Source of the DNA: Turicibacter sanguinis
Lineage (GTDB): Bacteria; Bacillota_I; Bacilli_A; MOL361; Turicibacteraceae
Assembly: GCF_013046825.1 (NCBI RefSeq)
Contig: NZ_CP053187.1
Span: 2,266,001-2,330,000 of the forward strand
DNA length: 64,000 nucleotides
Direction of reading: 5' to 3'
Shown here: positions 41,681 through 52,058 of the stretch, in pieces
Layout of the letters: every line of letters begins with the position of its first letter
How positions within the stretch are numbered: the first letter of the stretch is position 1
Notes under the pieces: generated by a model
Seen by the model: only the letters and a program-made list of their open reading frames with translations
Database searches by the model: none
Told to the model about the DNA's origin: nothing
Position numbers and translations under genes: made by a program

Positions 41681-43318
41681 TTAATCAATAGCACTTAAAC
41701 TTGAGAGAATTGAAATAAAGGCAATCATAATCAATAGCATATTAGCGACTAAGCCTCCAAGAGTTAAAGCGGCATTAAATAGATAAATGGTTGGAATAAA
41801 TAAGATAATAATAAATGGAATTGGAATAAATAGTAAATAAGAGCTATACCAGTTCCCATTTAATAACGTCTTAATAAAAGCACAGATAGCGAATAAAAAG
41901 GCTGGACAAACGGTTAAGTAACTCGCTCCTGGGAATGTAAAGGTGATAATCAAAGACAAGATAAGAAGCAAGACAAGTAATCCAAGTAAAAATTCTGAGG
42001 ATTCTTTGAATCGATGTGTCATTTTTTTAATGACTAAGAAGTGCGTGATAAAGGTCACGATAATCACGCTAACGAAGATAAAATCTTCATGTTTCATAAG
42101 TGGTAAGTACGTCAGTTTAAATGGACGCCCATTTAACACCGCAATAAAACGTGTTAATAAATAGGATAAACCCATCATTAAAATCGTGAAGCCAGCATTT
42201 AAAAACGTATATTTAAAGACTGTCATCTGCTTTTGTATCTGAAGTTTTTTAAATAAGAAGATAATTAAAGCGAAGATTACAATGATTAAAAGATAGTTGA
42301 GTGTTTTGGAGTAGTTAATAAATGCCGTTCCAAACGTGAAGAAAATAGAATCATGTGAGGCAGTTAGGGCGTTTGCGTCCGAATAAGTTTCGTCCTAAAC
42401 AAAAGCTTTTACAATCGGCAAGACGTGATCTCCATAATGCTGAAGGGAAGCATCACTTAAATGATCTGGATTATCATTGGGTGTATGATAATTTTCAAGA
42501 CTATCTCACACACTGATGTTAATGCCAGGCAAATCATGTTGTAAGAAAATAGTGAAGTCCGACCCATTTGGAAGTAAACGATAAATTTCTGGTGTGATTG
42601 AATACGAAAAAGGATGCTCACTTTTTTTAAATAGATCCATAATAGCAGCGTTGTTAGGACTTGTTTCAAACATGACGGCAGGACCTTTTGTACCACGTGC
42701 TTCAATATTGATCAGGTAGCGAACCCCTTCAAAAATTTCTGATTCATTGACCGCTTGCTTAGCTCCAAGTAATCCATATTCTTCGCCATCGGTGAAGAGG
42801 ATTTTAATTCCATTAATCATTGGAGTGTTCATTTCTTAGATCACACGTACTGTTTCAAGAATGGTTGAAAGGCCATATCTTACATCGGTAGCACCGCGTG
42901 AACCATCCATTTCAGCATATCGTTCTGGTTTAGCACGAGACCTATCGTAGTGTGTCACGAGCATAATATACGAATCAGATTGTCCTTCAAGTGTTGCATA
43001 AATATTTTGCAAGTCTTCGTAACTATCACTGCGCTCAACATAAACATCCTCATATTCGTAAAGTGTGGGTTGGAGTCCGAATGCTTCTAGTTGTGAGATC
43101 AGATAATTTCTCACGTTTTCTTTCGCTTCGATATCATAAATAGAATGTGGTTCTTTTGCGATTTCTTGAATATGATTCATCTGATTGGTTACATTGACCT
43201 TTGATAAATCATCGTAGTTTGGTGTGGCTGGATTCAGTGATTCAAACCCGATCCAAGCAGATATTGTGACAACTATAATAAGAATTAGAAAAGTAAGTCG
43301 TTTATTCGTTTTAAACAT
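41681..43318 (-). pseudogene. M28-family membrane aminopeptidase, several in-frame stops
   Basis: One minus-strand frame, 545 codons long, can be read from ATG 43318 to TAA at 41681 but holds stops at TAA 42836-42838, TGA about 42505 and TAG about 42394. The first part has a membrane anchor and M28 features: LVTHYD, EMDGSRGATD and, after the first stop, FTDGEEYGLLGA (metal-binding Glu-Glu). In active homologues the second metal ligand is in GAADDGYG; here it reads GATDVRYG. The last 200 codons encode five or six membrane helices. Point changes spread along the gene show long-term decay. Confidence 0.88.
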
Positions 43319-43579
43319 AAGTCCCCCTTAAAGATTCGACATTTAGATTTGCTTCCTTCTTAATTTAACAAAATTTAATTACCTTGTTAATCGAAATATT
43401 TCAAATACAAAGTATTTTGAGGTTTTATAATCTGAAAAGTAACTGACAGAATCATAAATTTGTTATCCTAATAATTACATATTTATTATTACTGTTTTTT
43501 TCTAATTTTTGTGTTTACTCGTGGTATAATCTTAACGTGTTTTTAAGAAGACTATGCGCTTTTAAAAAGGAAATATCGC

Positions 43580-44439
43580 ATGACAGAATTAAAAAAATAA
43601 AAGAGCGTTAATGATGTTATTTAATATCATTTTTATCATCACGTTTGGTTATATTACGTTAGATGCAATGATTCGTCCATCGACTTTATTTGCAAGTATG
43701 AATCCACTGCTCGTGACAAGAGGAGCAGGGAGGTCCTGTTTATCCTGATAAAATTAAATGCTTATCTTGAAAAATTTTCAAATCAAAAGTTACTATTTAT
43801 GATATTTGGAAGTTTTTTAGTGAATAATCGCCTTACAACTATTTTTTATGACATGTTTTAAAGTAACGCCCCTTTGGCATTTTGGGATAGTGCATGTTTC
43901 AGCACTTAATGCGCAAGAAGGCTTTACGAAGTTTGATAGTTATTTTTACGATTGTTACCCAAATAACATTCCGTTATTTCTATTTGAATTAGGCGTGTTA
44001 CATTTATTTAAATGACTAGGCATTAGCAATGATTACATAGCACGTATGCTTGTTAACATTGGTTTTGTGCAATTATCACTCATTTGTTGGTATGTCTTTA
44101 TTAAACGCTGCGATGGGATGGTGCGAGCGAAAGAATCAGCAATGACCTCTATTGCTCATCAAGGGATCATTTTAATTCCCATGGCCGTCTTCTTGCCTAA
44201 ATTCTTTGATACTTTTGGAGATAACTTTGGATTGATTAAGAATTTATTTGAAACAGAGATGCCGAATGGATTATAGGGTGTGATGTTTGCTCAACTGTTA
44301 TGAGATATAATCACAGCGATTGTGACGGTCATGATCGCCCTTCGTCCGCTCAACGAATTAAAACAATTAGAAAAAGAACAAGAACAGATTGCGGGAAAAA
44401 TTGAAAAAACAACATTAAAACCGACTATGGAAGGATAGT
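43580..44439 (+). pseudogene. Patchwork remnant: membrane glycosyltransferase followed by MATE-transporter tail
   Basis: Starting at ATG 43580 (extended -10 TGGTATAAT upstream) the sequence encodes, across several frames, pieces of a polytopic glycosyltransferase: TFGYITLDAMIRPSTLFASM, VTPLWHFGIVHVSALN, FDSYFYDCYPNNIPLFLFEL and ISNDYIARMLVNIG, broken by frameshifts and by a TGA in FK-stop-LGIS. From about 44120 the frame turns into AKESAMTSIAHQGIILIPMA, GVMFAQLL and DIITAIVTVMIALRPLNELK, the C-terminus of a MATE efflux pump, also with stops. Two different dead genes appear to have been joined by a deletion. Confidence 0.65.
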
Positions 44440-44532
44440 GCAAAGGCGCTAGGATTAATCATCTTAGCTCTTTTATTTTTGAAAAAAAGGGACAATCCAT
44501 TTCAAAAGTTAATTTTTTCAATCTGTAATAGG

Positions 44533-44560
44533 TTGACTTAAAATTTGGAGATGTTATAAT
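44533..44560 (+). promoter_or_regulatory. Promoter of aspD
   Basis: TTGACT (44533-44538), 16-base spacer, TATAAT (44555-44560); leader of about 215 bases without an obvious terminator. 44440-44532 shows nothing else. Confidence 0.65.
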
Positions 44561-44784
44561 TTATCTCGCCGATTATTAAAAAGTAAAAAAAATGTCGAAG
44601 GAATATCAAGAATCTATCAAGCTAAAGAGAGGTTAGATGAAATTCTTAACGTCGTATTTGATTCTTATTAGACATGAAAATATATTGATCAAGTGAAGAT
44701 TGATGTTGTATTAAGACTGAAAAAATTAAAGAAGTGAGAGATAAAGGATTGATTGATTTAATCAGTCATGAAAGGGCGTAGCGT

Positions 44785-46464
44785 ATGACAACTAATGTAC
44801 AATCGATTAAACAAATGATTGAAAAAGTAGGACATTTAAGTCCATTTGAGCTAAAAGATGAATTAATTCATCTAGCACAAAAAGCAGAAAATAAAGTGGG
44901 ACGTCCGATGTTAAATGCGGGCCGAGGAAATCCAAATTGGACAGCAGCCACACCTCGTCAAGCCTTTTTTACCTTTGGTCAATTTGCTGTTGAAGAAACA
45001 CAACGTGTTTGGTGTGAGAAAGATTTAGCGGGGATGCCGGAACAAGCCGGTATTTATGAACGTTTCAAAAGATATAGTGAAGTGTATGCGGAAGCACCAG
45101 GAATGACCTTGTTAAAAGAAATCATTGAATATGGAATCCAAAAACATGGATTTAACGAGGATGAGTGGGTTTATGAATTGACGGATGCTATTATTGGTGA
45201 TAATTATCCAGTGCCGGATCGTATGCTCGTTCAAACAGAACAAGTAGTCAAAGATTATATTGTCAAAGAAATGGGAGGCAATTTGTTGACTTCAACACAT
45301 GATTTATATGCCGTTGAAGGTGGGACTGCGGCCATGTGCTATATTTTTGACTCGTTAATGGCCAATCGTATTTTAAAACAAGGAGATAAAATTGCTTTAT
45401 TCGTCCCGATTTTCACTCCATATGTTGAAATCGCAGGATTACCGAATTATGATTTTGAAATTGTTAAAGTATATGCCTCAGAAGTCAATGAGGATGGTCG
45501 TCATACATGGCAGTATCCAAAAGAAGAGTTAGATAAATTAGCTGATCCAAGTATTAAATTAGCCTGTATCGTGAATCCAAGTAATCCTGCATCTGTTGCA
45601 ATTAATGATGAATCGATGGATTACTTAAAAGCAGTCGTTGAAGAAAAAAATCCTTATTTGATGATTGTAACAGATGATGTATATGGAACATTCTGCGATG
45701 ATTTTAAATCGTTAATGATGACGATGCCTTATCACACCTTAGGCGTTTATTCGTATTCAAAATACTTTGGGGTAACAGGATGGCGTTTAGGTGTGATTGC
45801 GCTAGCACAAGAAAATGTCTTTAATGATTTAGTCAAACAGTTACCAGAAGATGAAAAGAAAATCTTACGTAAACGATATAAAGCCTTAACGGTGACACCA
45901 GATCAGATTCCATTTATTGATCGTATTGTAGCAGATAGTCGTCAGGTCGCTTTAAATCATACAGCTGGCTTATCAACGCCACAGCAGGTTCAAATGGCGT
46001 TCTTCTCGATTTTTGCTTTACTTGATCAAGAAGAGACGTATAAAAATCAGACAAAAGAGATTTGTCGTCGACGTAAGGAATTAATTTATGCACAGCTTCC
46101 ATCTCTTGCTGAAAAACAGGATCGTTATACGACTTCTTACTATAATCAAATTGACTTATTAGTCTGGGCGCGTCTTCAATATGGAAATGAATTTGTGAGT
46201 TACCTTTTAGATCACTATCATCCACTCGAATTTTTATTTGAATTAGCAGCCCGTTATGGAATTGTGTTATTAAATGGAAGTGGATTTGAGGGACCGACTT
46301 GGTCGATTCGTGTATCGTTAGCCAATTTAAAGGATGAAGATTATACTGAAATTGGACAAGCCATTGGTGAGTTATTTGAAGATTATGCAACAAAATGGAA
46401 AGCACAGGGAACGACTCTTTCCACGATTGAAAGTGAAGGCAAAATTGAATCATTCATGTGGTAA
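44785..46464 (+). CDS. aspD: Aspartate 4-decarboxylase / aspartate aminotransferase (AspD)
   Basis: 559 residues, longer than ordinary aminotransferases and matching AspD. The PLP Lys is Lys326 in YSYSKYFGVTGWRLG; GRGNPNWTAATPRQAFFTFG near residue 50 and VNPSNPAS and VTDDVYGTF complete the fold-type I signature. It converts L-aspartate to L-alanine and CO2. In lactobacilli it works with the antiporter AspT to make proton-motive force and resist acid; no aspT is next to it here. Single gene with its own promoter and terminator. Confidence 0.95.
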   Translation: MTTNVQSIKQMIEKVGHLSPFELKDELIHLAQKAENKVGRPMLNAGRGNPNWTAATPRQAFFTFGQFAVEETQRVWCEKDLAGMPEQAGIYERFKRYSEVYAEAPGMTLLKEIIEYGIQKHGFNEDEWVYELTDAIIGDNYPVPDRMLVQTEQVVKDYIVKEMGGNLLTSTHDLYAVEGGTAAMCYIFDSLMANRILKQGDKIALFVPIFTPYVEIAGLPNYDFEIVKVYASEVNEDGRHTWQYPKEELDKLADPSIKLACIVNPSNPASVAINDESMDYLKAVVEEKNPYLMIVTDDVYGTFCDDFKSLMMTMPYHTLGVYSYSKYFGVTGWRLGVIALAQENVFNDLVKQLPEDEKKILRKRYKALTVTPDQIPFIDRIVADSRQVALNHTAGLSTPQQVQMAFFSIFALLDQEETYKNQTKEICRRRKELIYAQLPSLAEKQDRYTTSYYNQIDLLVWARLQYGNEFVSYLLDHYHPLEFLFELAARYGIVLLNGSGFEGPTWSIRVSLANLKDEDYTEIGQAIGELFEDYATKWKAQGTTLSTIESEGKIESFMW

Positions 46465-46466
46465 AG

Positions 46467-46504
46467 AAAAAATCTAGTCAAGATAAATTGACTAGATTTT
46501 TTTT
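46467..46504 (+). terminator. Terminator after aspD
   Basis: AAAATCTAGTCAA / TTGACTAGATTTTTTT, six-base loop. Confidence 0.92.
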
Positions 46505-46735
46505 ATGAATGGTTAGTATCGAGCAAGAAAGAGGGAATCGAGATAAAAAGGCCAAGTTGAAGGCCCTATCGCCGCCTTTCAGATGCAAAATTGATGAAAT
46601 CAGCTTCAAACATTAAATTTCTTTTGTCAATGAAAAGTTAGAGGAATTAAATTTAAAATAGTCCTCTTTTTTTAATTACTTTTCGTAATTTTTAGATATA
46701 ATGAAGTTATATCCATAAAGATAAGGGGAATTAAA

Positions 46736-47350
46736 ATGGAACTGAAAGAACTAAAGGAAAGAATGTCTCATCAAAAGTTATATTATTGTAATCACGATGA
46801 GTTAATCAAAGAACAAACCATTTGTCTTGAGCGGTTATATGATTTTAATCAAACACGTCCGTCTGAGCATGAAAAGCGACTGGCTTTATTAAAGAAAATG
46901 TTTGCAAGTATCGGCGAGAATTGTTATATCGAACCGCCACTTCGTGCAAACTGGGGAGGAAAACATGTTCATTTTGGAGACGGTGTGTATGCAAACTTTA
47001 ATTTAACACTTGTTGATGATTGTGAAATTATCGTCGGTAATCATGTGATGTTTGGGCCTAATGTCACCGTGAGTGCGGGAACTCATCCCATTCATCCTGA
47101 GTTAAGACGTAAGCAAGCTCAATATAATCTTCCGATTAAAATTGGAAACAATGTGTGGATTGGAGCAAATGCCGTTGTCTTACCAGGCGTGAGTATTGGT
47201 GATAACACGGTCATTGGAGCGGGAAGTGTCGTCACAAAAAATATTCCTGCCAATGTGGTAGCTGTTGGAAATCCTTGCCGTGTTTTACGAGAAATTAATG
47301 AACAAGATTTGACCTACTATCATCGAGATATGATCATTGATATTGATTAA
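46736..47350 (+). CDS. Maa/LacA-type sugar O-acetyltransferase (copy 2)
   Basis: 204 residues. Maltose-acetyltransferase N-terminus (KERMSHQKLYYCNHDELIKE), beta-helix from about 75, catalytic His in SAGTHPIHPE, acceptor loop YANFNLTLVDD. Its C-terminus shares VGNPCRVLREINEQDL exactly with copy 3 at 52.1 kb and less closely with copy 1, so 2 and 3 are the nearer pair. Preceded by TATAAT near 46698 and AAGGGG; it stands alone, one gene before the GH35 beta-galactosidase, with which it may share a role in galactoside handling. Confidence 0.92.
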   Translation: MELKELKERMSHQKLYYCNHDELIKEQTICLERLYDFNQTRPSEHEKRLALLKKMFASIGENCYIEPPLRANWGGKHVHFGDGVYANFNLTLVDDCEIIVGNHVMFGPNVTVSAGTHPIHPELRRKQAQYNLPIKIGNNVWIGANAVVLPGVSIGDNTVIGAGSVVTKNIPANVVAVGNPCRVLREINEQDLTYYHRDMIIDID

Positions 47351-47358
47351 CACCTAAT

Positions 47359-47390
47359 GAAACCTTATCCATTTTAGATAAGGTTTTTTT
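47359..47390 (+). terminator. Terminator
   Basis: AAACCTTATC / GATAAGGTTTTTTT, seven-base loop. Confidence 0.9.
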
Positions 47391-47523
47391 ACACTGAATA
47401 TTAGAAAATGACAGATGTGATAAGAGCGTTTTTATAGTAAAATATATCCAGGAAATGAGGTTCTTAAGAATCCAATCTCTAGATAGAAAGAAGACAGAGA
47501 AGTAAAAGATGAGGAGCAAAAAG

Positions 47524-49293
47524 ATGAAAACATTTGAAGTGAAAGAAGAATTCTTAGTGGATGGAAAGCCAACTAGAATAATGTCGGGAGCGATTCATTA
47601 TTTTAGAATAATGCCCGATCATTGGGAGCATAGCTTATATAATTTGAAGGCGTTAGGATTTAATACGGTGGAGACTTATGTTCCGTGGAATCTTCATGAA
47701 ATGCGTGAAGGGCAGTTTGATTTTACTGGAGGTAAAGATTTAGTGTCGTTTGTGAAAAAGGCCGAAGAAATCGGACTGATGGTTATTTTAAGACCCGGAC
47801 CTTATATTTGTGCGGAGTGGGAAAATGGGGGATTGCCTGCTTGGTTACTTAATTATCATGACATGAAAATTCGTTGTGATGATGAGTTGTTTTTAGAAAA
47901 GGTCGAAAATTATTTCAAGGTGCTATTACCGTTAATTGTGCCATTACAAGTGACAAAAGGCGGACCCGTTATCATGGTGCAAGTTGAGAATGAATACGGG
48001 TCATTTAGTAATGATAAATTGTATTTGCGTGCTTTGAAAAAGATGATTGAAGACGCAGGAATTGACGTGCCATTGTTTACATCTGACGGGGCATGGGAGC
48101 AGGCATTGATGTCAGGAACCTTAATTGAAGAGGAGGTATTGGTAACGGCAAACTTTGGGTCACGAGGGAATGAAAATTTTGATGTCTTGCAATCCTTTAT
48201 GGAAAAGCATGATAAAAAGTGGCCATTGATGTGTATGGAATTTTGGTGTGGGTGGTTTAATCGTTGGAATGAAGATATTATTTTGCGCGACGCTGATGAG
48301 GTGATGACGTGTATGAAAGAATTATTACAACGTGGGAGTTTGAACCTGTATATGTTTCATGGGGGAACAAACTTTGGATTTATGAATGGTTCTTGTGCTG
48401 GGAAAATTGGGAATTTACCACAAGTCACCTCGTATGATTATGATGCCTTCTTAACAGAATGGGGAGATCCAACGAAAAAATATGAAGCAGCACAAGAATT
48501 GTTAAAAGAATTATTTCCAGATATGATTCAGCAAACACCTAAATTAAGAACAAAAAAAGATTACGGGCTCATTCCACTAAAACGTAAAGTGTCATTATTT
48601 AAGACATTATCTTCGTTAGGGAAAAGTGAGCAAAGTATTTGGCCCAAAACATTTGAACAATTAGGGAGTGGTTATGGGTACGTCTTGTATCAAACAAAGG
48701 TGATCGGTTCTACCAATTCAGAGCGTATCAAATTAGTAGATACAAGTGATCGTGTTTCGGTGTATGTAGACGAAGTCTTTTATTTAACACAAACACAAGA
48801 AGAAATCGGAACCGAATTTAATCTTCCACTTCAAGGGGAACATGAATTGTCCTTGTTAGTCGAAAATATGGGACGTAATAATTATGGGGCAAGGCTGTTA
48901 GCTCCTACTCAACGAAAAGGAATTCGTGGAGGTGTGATGGTGGATCATCATTTTGAAACAGAGTGGGTGCAATATGCTTTGTCATTTGAAACGATTGGTG
49001 ACGTGGATTTCACAAAAGGATGGATTCCAAATACACCAGCATTTTATGAATATGAATTTGAAGCACACGAATGTGAAGATACATTTTTAGATTGTAGCAC
49101 GCTTGGAAAAGGGGTTGCCTTTATCAATGACTTCAATCTCGGTCGATACTGGTCAGTAGGACCGATTCAATATTTATATATTCCAGGGCCTCTTTTAAAA
49201 GTAGGGATTAACAAATTGGTTCTTTTTGAAACAGAAGGTGTTGTAGCTGAAAGGATTGCGCTAAAAGACCATCCGGTTTATGTCAAAGGTTAA
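47524..49293 (+). CDS. GH35 beta-galactosidase
   Basis: 589 residues from ATG 47524, behind GAGGAG; an in-frame ATG at 47509 overlaps that site. The TIM-barrel of family GH35 shows IMSGAIHYFRIMPDHW at the start, RPGPYICAEWENGGLP, acid/base Glu157 in QVENEYGS and nucleophile Glu239 in CMEFWCGWFNRW. Two C-terminal beta-sandwich domains (about 380-585) follow. No signal peptide, so it hydrolyses galactosides after uptake, probably beta-1,3-linked ones as in related BgaC enzymes. No transporter is adjacent. Confidence 0.94.
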   Translation: MKTFEVKEEFLVDGKPTRIMSGAIHYFRIMPDHWEHSLYNLKALGFNTVETYVPWNLHEMREGQFDFTGGKDLVSFVKKAEEIGLMVILRPGPYICAEWENGGLPAWLLNYHDMKIRCDDELFLEKVENYFKVLLPLIVPLQVTKGGPVIMVQVENEYGSFSNDKLYLRALKKMIEDAGIDVPLFTSDGAWEQALMSGTLIEEEVLVTANFGSRGNENFDVLQSFMEKHDKKWPLMCMEFWCGWFNRWNEDIILRDADEVMTCMKELLQRGSLNLYMFHGGTNFGFMNGSCAGKIGNLPQVTSYDYDAFLTEWGDPTKKYEAAQELLKELFPDMIQQTPKLRTKKDYGLIPLKRKVSLFKTLSSLGKSEQSIWPKTFEQLGSGYGYVLYQTKVIGSTNSERIKLVDTSDRVSVYVDEVFYLTQTQEEIGTEFNLPLQGEHELSLLVENMGRNNYGARLLAPTQRKGIRGGVMVDHHFETEWVQYALSFETIGDVDFTKGWIPNTPAFYEYEFEAHECEDTFLDCSTLGKGVAFINDFNLGRYWSVGPIQYLYIPGPLLKVGINKLVLFETEGVVAERIALKDHPVYVKG

Positions 49294-49313
49294 CGTCTAG
49301 TTAACCTTTTTTT
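49285..49313 (+). terminator. Terminator
   Basis: AAAGGTTAAC / GTTAACCTTTTTTT; overlaps the last codons of the beta-galactosidase gene. Confidence 0.88.
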
Positions 49314-49378
49314 AGTGAAAAATAGTGTATATTTTGTTATAATTTAGCGAGTTATAGTACTTGTAGGGGAGAGAACTA

Positions 49379-51112
49379 ATGAAGTTAACAAAGTATATAT
49401 TATTAATATTAGGTTTTATATTGATTAGCGAATGTGAGGTTTTAGCACATCATCTTTCATTTGATAGCCAGCGTTTGATTGTGAAAAGTAATGAGCCACT
49501 TGAGTATGATGAATTTCGAATATTAGAAGAGGACTTATTTGTCATTTCATTTGATTCTATTTCACAGACAGAAGAAGCGTATGAAAGGCTATTAACGACG
49601 CCTGGTGTAGAGTGGGTAGAACTTGATTTGGAGCTTAGTTTAAACGTTATGGATACACAGACTATCACTTCATGGAGTGATGAATTTTGGGGAATGGACT
49701 ATCTTGGAATTAATTCCTATCGAGACTATTTAATTCAAGAGGAAAAAGATGATGAGCTTGTCGTTGCGGTTATTGATACGGGAATTGATCCCACACATCC
49801 TCTATTTGAAAATAAACTATCAGATTTTGGATATAATTTTGTGAACCGAGATGAAGATCCATTTGATGATAGTTATAATAGTCATGGAACGCATGTAGCA
49901 GGAATCATTTCCAAGGCAACCGCAGGCTTAGACAATATTAAACTTTTACCATTAAAAGTGTTGGATTCGCGCGGGAAAGGAACTGTTTCAGCGTTGGTTG
50001 AAAGTGTGAAGTATGCCAAAGAAGCTGAGGTCGACATCATCAACCTAAGTCTTGGGTTGTATCCCTATTATCATTCAAAAGCGTTAGAAATGGCCATTTT
50101 AGAAGCAATCACCTCCGGCATTACAGTCGTCATTGCTTCGGGAAATGATAATATCGATACGATGAATAGTTGTCCCTCTCATTTAGAGGATGCGATTATT
50201 GTATCTGCTATGGATTCGTCGTTGCAAAAAGCAGTCTTTTCAAATTATGGAGCACATGTTGATGTGGTCGCACCAGGTGTTGATATTTATAGCACGGTTG
50301 CAGGTGGAGGATTTGGTTATTTAGATGGAACATCAATGGCTGCACCACATATTAGTGCGATGGCTGCTTTATTAAAATTAAATAATCCGACGTTAATGCC
50401 TCATGATATTGAAGAAATTTTGATTGAAATAGCTGATGATCTAGGAGAAGTGGGATGGGATCCTTACTTTGGATACGGGGTTCCGATTTTATCTAAGTTA
50501 TTACCGGGACGAGCTCTCACTGGAATCGTCTTAGAGGTAGATACGCTTGATTTAAAAGTCGGAGAACGTATGAATTTGAATGTATTATTTATCCCAACTC
50601 ATGCAACTATTACAGAAAATTTAAGTTGGAGCAGTTCTAATGAATCGGTCGTCATGGTTAATGATGGAGAACTGATTGCCAAACAAGTAGGTAAGGCAGT
50701 CATTGAAGTTAGAACCGGGACTCATGTTGCGAGTTGTGAGGTAACGGTTGAAGAAAGTCAGATAGAGCTTCAATCAAAGGAACTAAGTGAAAAAATCAGT
50801 GTCACCGAACAGTCAGCTATTAAAGAAGAGAGTCACAATGATTACTCAATTTTACCCGTTGAACCAATAGAAGAAGAGATTCAAAGAAATCAACAACCGA
50901 TTTCAAAAACAATCATTGTTGAAGAAGTAGAACAATTAGAAGATGAAGAACCACAACTTGTCACAGCGTTTGAGATGATCGAAGAAGTTGAAAGTGTGAG
51001 CCAAAGGACATTTGAGAAAGACACAACAAATAAAGTGAAGGTTGGACGAACTTTTTGGTTATTTGCTTTCCTTTGCACTGGAATGGTCGTGCTGTATAAG
51101 AGAAAGCAGTAA
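49379..51112 (+). CDS. Secreted subtilisin-like protease with Big_2 domain and C-terminal anchor
   Basis: 577 residues. Signal peptide about 1-23, a propeptide-like stretch to about 100, then S8 peptidase: Asp133 (VAVIDTGIDPTHP), His169 (NSHGTHVAGI), Asn256 (ASGND) and Ser319 (DGTSMAAPH). A Big_2 Ig fold follows (about 385-460, LSWSSSNESVVMV), then a 90-residue acidic Glu/Gln-rich spacer and a C-terminal membrane helix WLFAFLCTGMVVLYKRK without an LPXTG. The enzyme is probably displayed on the membrane, with the spacer lifting it through the wall. Single gene with terminator. Confidence 0.92.
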   Translation: MKLTKYILLILGFILISECEVLAHHLSFDSQRLIVKSNEPLEYDEFRILEEDLFVISFDSISQTEEAYERLLTTPGVEWVELDLELSLNVMDTQTITSWSDEFWGMDYLGINSYRDYLIQEEKDDELVVAVIDTGIDPTHPLFENKLSDFGYNFVNRDEDPFDDSYNSHGTHVAGIISKATAGLDNIKLLPLKVLDSRGKGTVSALVESVKYAKEAEVDIINLSLGLYPYYHSKALEMAILEAITSGITVVIASGNDNIDTMNSCPSHLEDAIIVSAMDSSLQKAVFSNYGAHVDVVAPGVDIYSTVAGGGFGYLDGTSMAAPHISAMAALLKLNNPTLMPHDIEEILIEIADDLGEVGWDPYFGYGVPILSKLLPGRALTGIVLEVDTLDLKVGERMNLNVLFIPTHATITENLSWSSSNESVVMVNDGELIAKQVGKAVIEVRTGTHVASCEVTVEESQIELQSKELSEKISVTEQSAIKEESHNDYSILPVEPIEEEIQRNQQPISKTIIVEEVEQLEDEEPQLVTAFEMIEEVESVSQRTFEKDTTNKVKVGRTFWLFAFLCTGMVVLYKRKQ

Positions 51113-51158
51113 GCGTGACATGAGATGAAAGTAGGTTTCTTTATTGAGAGTGAATTTT

Positions 51159-51206
51159 AAAAAAACTCCGAATCGTGGACTTTTTGAAGGACGATTCGGA
51201 GTTTTT
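51159..51206. terminator. Convergent terminator
   Basis: AAAAACTCCGAATCGT / ACGATTCGGAGTTTTT, 15-base loop; between the protease and the araC-like gene. Confidence 0.9.
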
Positions 51207-51977
51207 AGTGTTTATGTTTTTTTCGATAGTCTGAGGGCGTACAATTCAGTTCTTTACGGAACGTTTCAGTAAAATAACTTGAACTGTTAAAGCCACATTG
51301 AAGGGCGATTTCAGTAATGGTATAGTTCGTCGTTTTAAGCAGGAAAAGACTTTTTTCTAGACGGTACTCGGTTAGATAACCAATGGGCGATTGATTGAGA
51401 AATTTTTGAAATATTTTACAACAGTTGCTACGACAAACATTCCCAGCTATCGCAATATCGTTTAAGGTGACTTTGGCGGAATAATTTTGTTGAATGTAAC
51501 TAATCATTTGTCGCAAGGGCCCAATTCCTTTATCCAGAAATGACTCGTGTGCAGTTTGATCTTGTTTAACATGGTGATAAAGTTGGTAAGCAATCGTATA
51601 AAAAAGGGATGAGAGGAGTCTTGTTTAAGGGGATTGACGTAGTGATCGGTTATTCGAGGAATGGCAGAAATGAGAGAAGGTGGAAGTAGGATACAAATAA
51701 ATTCACACTCATCACCATTACTTGAAAAACCGTAATGCATGTGTCCAGAATTTACAAAAATAGCTTGTCCTTCCGTCAAAAGATAAGGTTTTCCATTGAT
51801 TGAATAGGCCATTTTTCCGTGTAAGATAATCGTAAATTCAAAATCATCATGCCAATGATTGGCAGCTGACATATTTGGATAATCACTAAGTCTTGCAAAG
51901 TTTGAGCGAATGCAAAAGTCAGTGAAGTTATAGGCTACATCCTCAGAATGGTCTTGAAATAATTTAAGTTCTAACAT
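51205..51977 (-). pseudogene. AraC-family regulator, frameshifted in a T run
   Basis: ATG 51977 (behind AAAGAGGG) starts an N-terminal cupin (NHWHDDFEFTIILHGKMAYS, then GQAIFVNSGHMHYG). After SSHPFF at about 51600 the frame is lost; one missing T in the run CCCTTTTTT restores YTIAYQLYHHVKQDQTAHES and RQMISYIQQNYSAK. The C-terminal double helix-turn-helix LNDIAIAGNVCRSNCCKIFQ / ITEIALQCGFNSSSYF ends at 51205. With the base restored the protein is about 257 residues, normal for sugar-responsive AraC regulators. It is divergent from acetyltransferase-HAD-VOC and probably controlled them. Mutation or sequencing slip cannot be separated here. Confidence 0.85.
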
Positions 51978-52014
51978 AGATAAACCCTCTTTGAAAAATA
52001 CAATTGTTATAAGT

Positions 52015-52058
52015 TAATAGTCTATTATGATAGTAATTCGAAAATTTATAGACTATTA
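52015..52058. promoter_or_regulatory. Inverted repeat in the araC/acetyltransferase divergent promoter
   Basis: TAATAGTCTAT (52015-52025) and ATAGACTATTA (52048-52058) are exact complements, centres 33 bases apart. A TATAAT (52060-52065) for the acetyltransferase gene follows at once, so the site covers its -35 region. It is a probable operator for the divergent AraC-type regulator. Confidence 0.6.
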
